From an uncultured Eubacteriaceae bacterium (GTDB lineage Bacteria; Bacillota; Clostridia; Lachnospirales; CAG-274): a DNA stretch of 40,810 bases. The stretch's first letter is position 1; each line of letters begins with the position of its first letter. Where the stretch lies: assembly GCA_946497035.1 (NCBI GenBank), contig CAMMIW010000019.1, forward strand, positions 1-40,810. Direction: 5' to 3'. A program made the position numbers and the translations under genes. Shown piece by piece: positions 35,312 through 40,810 of the stretch. The notes beneath the pieces were generated by a model, which saw only the letters and a program-made list of their open reading frames with translations, was not told the DNA's origin and did not search any database.

Positions 35312-36238
35312 TTATTTTTTAATATTTTTTTCACAAAATTTATAAAAATTTTTATATGTTATTTTTTCTAAAATATCTTTACCATATATTTTTTCTATTT
35401 TTTCAAATAAGTTTTTATATTTAGATACATCTTCTAAATTTTTAGGTGTTTCTTCTATACCATCAAAATCTCCACCTAAACAAATTTTATCATAACCTAT
35501 TAAATCGCCTATATAATCTATATGTTTAAAAATATGCTCTTCTGTAGCTACATTTTTATTAGTCAAAAATTTAGGGCATAAATTTATACCTACTATACCT
35601 TCACAATCTTTTATAGCTTTTAATTGTTCGTCTTTAAGGTTTCTATAATGGTTGCAAATAGTATATGCGTTAGAATGAGTTGCTATAAAAGGTTTTTTAG
35701 CCATTTTATATAAATCCCAAAAGCCTTCTTCGTTTAAATGAGAAACATCTATAACCATATTTATATCATTCATTGTTTTTACAACCTCTTTACCAAAAGG
35801 CTTTAATCCTTTTGTAGATTTTGTAAAAGCACCAAATCCTATGTTATTTTCATAGTTCCAACATAAAGTTAAAATTCTAACACCTCTATTAAAAAAATGG
35901 TATATATTATCAATATTATTTCCTATGCTTTCTCCACCTTCTATAGATAATAAGCCATTAATTTTACTACTTGTTTTTATATTTTCAAAATTTGTAACCT
36001 TTTTTATAAAATTTTTATTTTCTTCTATTTGTTGTTCAAAAAAATCTATCATTTTATTTGTAATTTCAAAAGCATTTTTATAATATTTTTTACTTAACCA
36101 TATAGCAAATATTTGTGTAGGCGTTTTAAATTGGTTAAGCCTATTTATATCTATATGTAAATTATTTTTATAAAAATTTTGTTTTCTTTCATAAGCCGTA
36201 GTTATAGTATCACAATGTAAATCTACAAACTTATACAT
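35312..36238 (-). CDS. Membrane dipeptidase-like M19 metallopeptidase
   Basis: The 308-residue protein begins with FVDLHCDTI, carrying the metal ligands His8 and Asp10. Further family features are LLSIEGGESIG (metal Glu), MVIDVSHLNEEGFWD, ATHSNAYTICNHYRNLKDEQ and GGDFDGIEETP. It belongs to the renal dipeptidase family (M19) and hydrolyses dipeptides. No signal peptide is seen, so cytoplasmic. It has a GGAGG RBS and stands alone on the minus strand, convergent with the ribosomal operon. Confidence 0.92.
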   Translation of the reverse strand: MYKFVDLHCDTITTAYERKQNFYKNNLHIDINRLNQFKTPTQIFAIWLSKKYYKNAFEITNKMIDFFEQQIEENKNFIKKVTNFENIKTSSKINGLLSIEGGESIGNNIDNIYHFFNRGVRILTLCWNYENNIGFGAFTKSTKGLKPFGKEVVKTMNDINMVIDVSHLNEEGFWDLYKMAKKPFIATHSNAYTICNHYRNLKDEQLKAIKDCEGIVGINLCPKFLTNKNVATEEHIFKHIDYIGDLIGYDKICLGGDFDGIEETPKNLEDVSKYKNLFEKIEKIYGKDILEKITYKNFYKFCEKNIKK

Positions 36239-36313
36239 AAATTTATCCTCCTTTTTTATAAATTTAAGAATATTTTTTTTAATATTGACAATAATATAAT
36301 TGGAGGTGATATT

Positions 36314-36472
36314 ATGTCTAATATTAACGGTTCAATAAAATGTACTATTTCTAATTGTAAACATTTTGATAAATCTAATTATTGTAAATTAAATACAATA
36401 TCTGTTGGTGGAGATTGTAGTTGTACAGACTGTAAAGGAACAGAATGTAGAAGCTTTCAAATAAATAATTAG
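36314..36472 (+). CDS. DUF1540 domain protein, 52 residues
   Basis: This short frame (ATG 36314, TAG 36470-36472) encodes a Cys-rich protein starting MSNINGSIKCTISNCKHFDK and ending GTECRSFQINN. It has a perfect GGAGGTG RBS. Seven Cys in the CxxxxC...C...CxCxxC...C pattern match DUF1540, a small metal-binding-type domain in Clostridia of unknown function. It is followed by a 14-bp terminator hairpin. No consensus promoter was located upstream. Confidence 0.85.
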   Translation: MSNINGSIKCTISNCKHFDKSNYCKLNTISVGGDCSCTDCKGTECRSFQINN

Positions 36473-36480
36473 TATTTTTT

Positions 36481-36527
36481 AAGCTTTATGTGGTGTGTAT
36501 GATATAGACCATATAAAGCTTTTTATT
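36481..36527 (+). terminator. Intrinsic terminator of the DUF1540 gene
   Basis: A 14-bp stem (AAGCTTTATGTGGT / ACCATATAAAGCTT, one G-U pair) with a 13-nt loop is followed by TTTATTTATT, 8 bp after the stop codon. Confidence 0.85.
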
Positions 36528-36620
36528 TATTCAATTAAGATGTGACTTAATATTTTAGATGAAAAATTATAAACGTTTTTTTGTTTTAATTTTTATGAAT
36601 AAAATATTTAGGAACATCTG

Positions 36621-36646
36621 TTTTTGAATACAAAGTATTCAAAAAA
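36621..36646 (-). terminator. Terminator downstream of the DUF445 gene
   Basis: The stem TTTTTGAATAC / GTATTCAAAAA with an AAA loop lies 12 bp after the DUF445 stop codon. T-rich and A-rich arms make it potentially active in both directions. Confidence 0.6.
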
Positions 36647-36658
36647 TTGATTTATTAT

Positions 36659-38059
36659 TTAATTTAAAATAACAGGTATAAGGCCAATTATAAAACCTAA
36701 AACACCACCTATAATAGTTATAGCGTTAAGTTCTTTTTTTGTTACAGAAACAATTAAATTCTCTATAGTTTCCATATCAAAGCTATTAATTTTTTCTTCT
36801 ATCATTTTAGATACAGATATGCTAGATAATATTTTATGCCCTTCTCTATCTATAAATTTTTCAATTATATTAAATATTCTATCTTTAAAGTAACATATAT
36901 TTATTTTATCTAATATACAATTTATATTAATATTTAAAATTTTATGCTTATTATTTTTAATATATTTTTCTAAATATAAATATATATAATTTGATAATTT
37001 TTCGTTTATTATGTTACTTACAATTTTATTAATATTTTGTTTTAAGTTTTCATCATTTATAATATTGAATATATTATCTAATATGTTAGTTTTATTTATA
37101 TATTTTTTTAAATTTTCATTATTGCATTTTTCTTTTATAATATTTTTAGACTTTTCAGGTATTTTATTATATATATCTAAAAGTGTTTTGTTTTGATATA
37201 TAGATATAAATTCAAATATTTTTAAACCTATAATACTTTGATTTTCTTTGTTGTTTAAATATGCTAAAATATTTTTCTTTATACTATTATAAACTTTATC
37301 AGTATTTAAAAATAAACCTGCAAAACTATTTACATTATCTTCTATTACATTTTTTATAAATATACTCATTTTTTCATTTAATTGCTCATCTGTTTCTATT
37401 TTTTTAGAGATAATCTCACATATTTTAGGTATATTTTCAAAAATAGTCATTTTTATATTTGATATAGCTTCATCATCTATTATATCACATAATTTTATAT
37501 TATATATGCTATTTTTTACATTTTCATTATTAAAAATATTTATAATAATTTTTTCTAGCTTTTCTTTAATTTCTTCATTTTTATCTAAATTATTTATATA
37601 AAAGTATAATTTTTCTACAATAGCATCTGATAAAATTTTTTTATTTTTTCTATCTTCTAAAAAATTTTTTATATAAAATAAAAGTTTGTTTTCTATATTG
37701 TTTATTATATTATTTTTTTCATCTTTATATAAAATATCTAACAAATCATCAATTGTATAATTTTTATCTTTTAACTTATAAAAATTTTTTTCTACCAATA
37801 AATATATTTTTTCTTTATTTTCTTCACAAAATAAATTTTTTTCTATAGTTTCTTTATTTAAAACATTTTCTTCTGTAACTAGAGCTATTTTTTTTGCAAG
37901 TTTTTCACGCTCTTTAGGTATAAGCCCTGGTGTGAAAGGCACTTTAAATTTACCTATATATTTAGGCTCATGTGGTAAAAATAACATTTTTATAGCTAAC
38001 CAATTTGTAAAATATCCTATCGCTCCCCCTAATATAGGTGTTATTATATCACTTATCAT
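36659..38059 (-). CDS. DUF445 family membrane protein
   Basis: The 466-residue protein begins with [23 protein letters not shown], followed by [19 protein letters not shown], the DUF445/YheB signature. The middle is a long, Lys/Asn/Ile-rich helical region without a known fold. The C-terminus has a last membrane helix with [15 protein letters not shown]. Homologues (B. subtilis YheB) have been linked to the cell surface and spore formation context, but function is unclear. It has an A/T-rich RBS region and a terminator downstream. Confidence 0.85.
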   Translation of the reverse strand: MISDIITPILGGAIGYFTNWLAIKMLFLPHEPKYIGKFKVPFTPGLIPKEREKLAKKIALVTEENVLNKETIEKNLFCEENKEKIYLLVEKNFYKLKDKNYTIDDLLDILYKDEKNNIINNIENKLLFYIKNFLEDRKNKKILSDAIVEKLYFYINNLDKNEEIKEKLEKIIINIFNNENVKNSIYNIKLCDIIDDEAISNIKMTIFENIPKICEIISKKIETDEQLNEKMSIFIKNVIEDNVNSFAGLFLNTDKVYNSIKKNILAYLNNKENQSIIGLKIFEFISIYQNKTLLDIYNKIPEKSKNIIKEKCNNENLKKYINKTNILDNIFNIINDENLKQNINKIVSNIINEKLSNYIYLYLEKYIKNNKHKILNININCILDKINICYFKDRIFNIIEKFIDREGHKILSSISVSKMIEEKINSFDMETIENLIVSVTKKELNAITIIGGVLGFIIGLIPVILN

Positions 38060-38167
38060 AATTATTTCTCCTTTGTATATTTTAAAATTATACGTTCTTT
38101 ATAATATTTTGTCTAAAAATAATAATATTATTATATAAATATTTCTTTACACTACACAAAAAATAAT

Positions 38168-38208
38168 AAAAAATACCCTTTAAAATTTTTATTTAAAGAG
38201 CATTTTTA
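38168..38208 (-). terminator. Intrinsic terminator of the phosphofructokinase gene
   Basis: Minus strand: AAAAATGCTCTTTAAA pairs with TTTAAAGGGTATTTTT (two G-U pairs) around a 7-nt loop, followed by T-rich sequence. It lies 13 bp after the stop codon at 38222. Confidence 0.75.
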
Positions 38209-38221
38209 AACTAAATATGTA

Positions 38222-39442
38222 TTATTTATTTAATTTTAAATGTTTAGGTAGGCCATTTACCATAATAGGATAAACCTCTCCTTGTATAAGTGGTTTAATA
38301 TAATCTATAAGATCACTAGAAACTGTTCCGTTTTCGCTATCTATCCATTGTAAAGGAACTTTTTTCTCAATGTTAGCTATATCATAAACATTATGTGCTT
38401 TCATAACTATGTTATAAGGGTTGTTGCTTGTTCTTTCAAAAACTACAACTTTACCATTTTCACCATCTAAAGCTGCTTTAACAGCAAAAGAACCTGCTAA
38501 AAAGCTTTCGTTTATATCTACTTCAGACATAAAATGGCTAGCGCATCTTTGTGTAGTATTAAGCTCGATAGCTCTCGTTTTACAACCAAGTTTTTTATAT
38601 AATATTCTAGCTAAATTGTTAGCAGTACCGCTTAAAGATTTATGACCAAAACAATCTAAAAGGGTGTTTTCTTCTTCTAGCTCACAAATATTAATACCAT
38701 TTTTATTTTTTATACCTTCTGATATAGCAATAACTAGGCTTTTCTTTGTTTTTTGTAATTTTTCTACCTTACATATAAATTTTTCTATATCAAATACTAC
38801 CTCTGGTAAATATATTAGATCTACTCCGTTACAATCGTCAGATTTTGTTAGAGCGGCAGATGCAGTAAGCCATCCTGCGTTTCTACCCATTATTTCAATT
38901 ATAGTTATATTTTTTGCATCATAAACTGTTGCATCTTTTATAATTTCTTTAACAGTTGTAGCAATATATTTACAAGCGCTACCAAAGCCAGGTGTATGAT
39001 CTGTAACGGCTAAATCGTTATCAATAGTTTTAGGAACACCTATAAATTGTATATTTTTATTTTTAGTACTACCATATGTATGCAGTTTCTTTATAGTATC
39101 CATAGAATCATTTCCACCTATATAGAAAAATTTATCTACATTTATTTTTTCTAATATAGAAAATATTTTTTCATATATTTCTGTGTTATCTTCCATATTA
39201 GGTAGCTTAAATCTACAAGAACCTAAATAAGCAGAAGGTGTTCTTTTTAAAAGCTCTATATCTAAATCTGTTTTTATTTCATTGTTAAGCTCTATATATT
39301 TTTCTTCTAAAAGCCCTTGTATGCCATTTATCATACCATAAACTTTTATATTATTATCTTTGCCACATTTAAAAACACCTGCTAAGCTAGCATTTATAAC
39401 AGCTGTTGGCCCTCCCGACTGCCCTACTATGATATTTCCCAT
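38222..39442 (-). CDS. Phosphofructokinase, probably pyrophosphate-dependent
   Basis: The 406-residue group II-type PFK has GQSGGPTAVINAS at the start, GGNDSMDTIKKL at 109-120 and PKTIDNDLAVTDHTPGFGSA from 137. The acidic residue Asp112 and Lys138 replace the two Gly (104 and 124 of E. coli PfkA) of ATP-dependent enzymes. This pair is the known mark of PPi-dependent PFK. The usual Asp before Asp112 is Asn111 here. The enzyme is reversible and saves ATP in glycolysis of anaerobes. It has a GGAGGG RBS and a promoter at 39485-39513. Confidence 0.88.
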   Translation of the reverse strand: MGNIIVGQSGGPTAVINASLAGVFKCGKDNNIKVYGMINGIQGLLEEKYIELNNEIKTDLDIELLKRTPSAYLGSCRFKLPNMEDNTEIYEKIFSILEKINVDKFFYIGGNDSMDTIKKLHTYGSTKNKNIQFIGVPKTIDNDLAVTDHTPGFGSACKYIATTVKEIIKDATVYDAKNITIIEIMGRNAGWLTASAALTKSDDCNGVDLIYLPEVVFDIEKFICKVEKLQKTKKSLVIAISEGIKNKNGINICELEEENTLLDCFGHKSLSGTANNLARILYKKLGCKTRAIELNTTQRCASHFMSEVDINESFLAGSFAVKAALDGENGKVVVFERTSNNPYNIVMKAHNVYDIANIEKKVPLQWIDSENGTVSSDLIDYIKPLIQGEVYPIMVNGLPKHLKLNK

Positions 39443-39484
39443 TTTTTTATAAGCCCTCCTAAAAATTAAAAATTTTTTTATTTA

Positions 39485-39513
39485 ATTATAGCAAATTTTA
39501 TCATAATTTACAA
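39485..39513 (-). promoter_or_regulatory. Sigma-A promoter of the phosphofructokinase gene
   Basis: Minus strand: -35 TTGTAA (39508-39513), 17-bp spacer, -10 TATAAT (39485-39490), about 43 bp upstream of the ATG. The -35 lies 3 bp from the stop codon of the upstream gene. Confidence 0.7.
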
Positions 39514-39516
39514 TAG

Positions 39517-39921
39517 CTACATTTGAACTAATATAACAGGTATTTGTTTTGATGTTATTTTTTCTATATCTAAAAATTTATAAGCCATCAACACTTTTTC
39601 ATAGTCTAAATCATATATGTAAGATAAATCTTTAGCGTTATAAAAATGAGGAGAGCCACATTCTATTTCTCTTTTTAACATTTTACAAATAAAGCTTGTA
39701 CCATTTAACATTATAGAAATAAAATTTTTGTTGTTTATCTCTTTTATGTTAATTTTTGATAGAATTTTTTCTAGCTCATCTTTGTTTATTTCTAATATTT
39801 CACAAACTTCTTCTAAACACATATTATCATTAGTTTTTAAAAATATGTCTATCTCTTTTAATTTTGGTATTATTATATTATTATATGTATCTATTGGCCT
39901 TTTTCTTTCCATATTATCCAC
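39517..39921 (-). CDS. Hypothetical protein, 134 residues
   Basis: No family is recognised. The protein is helical and acidic/basic mixed with an HTH-like stretch around residues 30-60 (NMCLEEVCEILEINKDEL). A second possible helical module lies at about 85-120, with HFYNAKDLSYIYDLDYEKVL. Such two-step helix patterns resemble small DNA-binding regulators, but no firm assignment is possible. It has an RBS (AGGTGG) upstream of the ATG and sits upstream of the phosphofructokinase gene on the same strand. Confidence 0.65.
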   Translation of the reverse strand: MDNMERKRPIDTYNNIIIPKLKEIDIFLKTNDNMCLEEVCEILEINKDELEKILSKINIKEINNKNFISIMLNGTSFICKMLKREIECGSPHFYNAKDLSYIYDLDYEKVLMAYKFLDIEKITSKQIPVILVQM

Positions 39922-40032
39922 CTTTCTTTATATATTAAATTATATCATTTATAAAAATATATTCTATATTAAAATGATGGTATATATAGTAATAATTAGT
40001 ACATAATATTATAATATTTTTGCTCTATTATA

Positions 40033-40061
40033 TTTACAAAATACCAAATTTTTTATATAAT
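40033..40061 (+). promoter_or_regulatory. Sigma-A promoter of the repeat protein gene
   Basis: Plus strand: TTTACA (40033-40038), 17-bp spacer, perfect TATAAT (40056-40061). A GGAGG RBS at 40081-40085 and the ATG at 40093 follow. Confidence 0.75.
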
Positions 40062-40092
40062 TATTGTGTGGACAGTAATAGGAGGTATAATA

Positions 40093-40810
40093 ATGAAAAA
40101 AAATAAAGGCTTAACAACATCTATTATAGCTACATCATTAGCAACTATAGGCTTTGCATCTTATAAATTAATGAAAAATAAATACCCAGATAAGCTTGAA
40201 GATATTAATTGTTATGTTAAAAATAACCTATTAAATAAAAATAAAAATGACGATATTTCTAAGCATAATAAAGAAGAAAAAACTCCTAATTCAAATATTA
40301 GCGAATATAACCAAAATAATGTAACTTATAATAATAGATCAAACTTTTCTGAAAATAAAGAAAATTTAACTATTTTTAATACTACCGATACTAATTTAAC
40401 TATTGTTAATAATAATGATGCTAATTTAACTATTGTTAATAATAGTGATGCTAATTTAACTATTGCTAATGATAATAATAAAGAAAATAGCTATAATGCC
40501 CCAATTTCTAACAATTTTATAGAAATTGAAGACGAACTTATGAATATTAATGATTTTATAGAGAACGAACCTTATTTATCTATTGATAGTGATTTTGATG
40601 ATTTTGACGATATTGATGATGATATTGATGACGATATTGATGATGAAGATATTGACGATATTGAGAATATAGAAAATCAACCTTTAACCAACAATAGCCT
40701 TGCAGAAAGCATTTCTTCTTTACCTGTATATAATGATTTTGTTAATATTGATGATGAACCTTTAACTAACGATAGCCCTACAGAAAGTGTTTCTTCATTA
40801 TCTTCAAATA
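40093..40810 (+). CDS. Asn/Asp-rich repeat protein, cut by the right window edge
   Basis: The frame is open for 239 codons to the window end. A short hydrophobic segment (about 8-24) after MKKNKG may be a membrane anchor or uncleaved signal. Then comes an Asn/Lys-rich region and about four tandem copies of a 10-residue unit of the form NLTIVNNNDA (codons 91 to about 128, 30-bp DNA repeat). It is followed by a run of Asp (about 160-195). A further repeat with PLTNxSxxESxSSL occurs twice, 26 residues apart. No catalytic domain is seen so far. It is probably a surface or envelope-associated, intrinsically disordered protein. It has a strong promoter and RBS. Confidence 0.75.
   Translation, partial: MKKNKGLTTSIIATSLATIGFASYKLMKNKYPDKLEDINCYVKNNLLNKNKNDDISKHNKEEKTPNSNISEYNQNNVTYNNRSNFSENKENLTIFNTTDTNLTIVNNNDANLTIVNNSDANLTIANDNNKENSYNAPISNNFIEIEDELMNINDFIENEPYLSIDSDFDDFDDIDDDIDDDIDDEDIDDIENIENQPLTNNSLAESISSLPVYNDFVNIDDEPLTNDSPTESVSSLSSN

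Noticed and set aside
40363..40480. CRISPR array
   Set aside because: The 30-bp period is a coding tandem repeat without spacers, in frame within an open reading frame, and no cas genes are present.
1..40810. Defence island, prophage or transposon
   Set aside because: No transposase, integrase, phage structural gene, restriction system, flanking repeats or composition shift was seen; the XRE-SLOG pair alone is not enough.

Overview
The window is very AT-rich, densely coded DNA from a low-GC, endospore-forming Gram-positive anaerobe, most likely of the Clostridia (a Lachnospirales-like gene order; inference from content, not from a search). Supporting signs are an IspH-ribosomal protein S1 fusion, the sporulation/stationary-phase sigma factor SigH, a pyrophosphate-type phosphofructokinase, a DUF1540 protein, an HPr paralogue without the PTS histidine, A-type RNase P RNA and 6S RNA. 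Ribosome binding sites are strong GGAGG-like sequences and promoters are near-consensus sigma-A with 16-18 bp spacers. No phage, insertion sequence, CRISPR array or tRNA was seen; this is core chromosome.

Layout, left to right. (1) 1-312: three tandem minus-strand sigma-A promoters, their -35 boxes exactly 93 bp apart, firing off the left edge, probably into an rRNA operon. (2) 386-6204: one minus-strand operon, rpiR-like regulator, FAD oxidoreductase, chorismate mutase-CMP kinase fusion, plsC, ispH-S1 fusion, with promoter and terminator visible. (3) 6230-9835: an unassigned structured element, then M20 amidohydrolase, TauE-like permease and a CdaR-type regulator, all minus. (4) 9843-11549: cyclophilin, sigH and rnpB, minus. 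(5) 11565-15621: FUSC membrane protein and the purM-purN-purD operon. (6) 15625-19786: M16C metalloprotease, a zinc-ribbon/TPR membrane protein and a newly noted 44-residue acidic ORF. (7) 19787-25870: tsaE-tsaB-rimI-lon-like protease-HAD phosphatase-MATE, minus. (8) 26029-30221: alpha/beta hydrolase, lipoprotein, murA, Crh-like HPr, 6S RNA and a second unassigned structured region. (9) 30222-32693: MATE transporter, XRE regulator and SLOG-fold protein. (10) 32742-35269: rpmG-secE-nusG-rplK-rplA on plus, with two nearly identical putative L1-binding hairpins. (11) 35312-40810: dipeptidase, DUF1540 protein, DUF445 protein, PPi-type phosphofructokinase, an unknown protein, and the start of an Asn/Asp-rich repeat protein cut by the right edge.

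Most genes are housekeeping: tRNA t6A synthesis (tsaE/tsaB), translation (L33, L11, L1, S1), transcription (NusG, SigH, 6S), purine synthesis, isoprenoid precursor and phospholipid synthesis, and peptidoglycan synthesis. The least explained items are the two structured intergenic regions, the 93-bp promoter repeats, the duplicated L1-like hairpins, the hairpin at the predicted 5' end of the rpmG mRNA, the 44-residue ORF and the repeat protein at the right edge.
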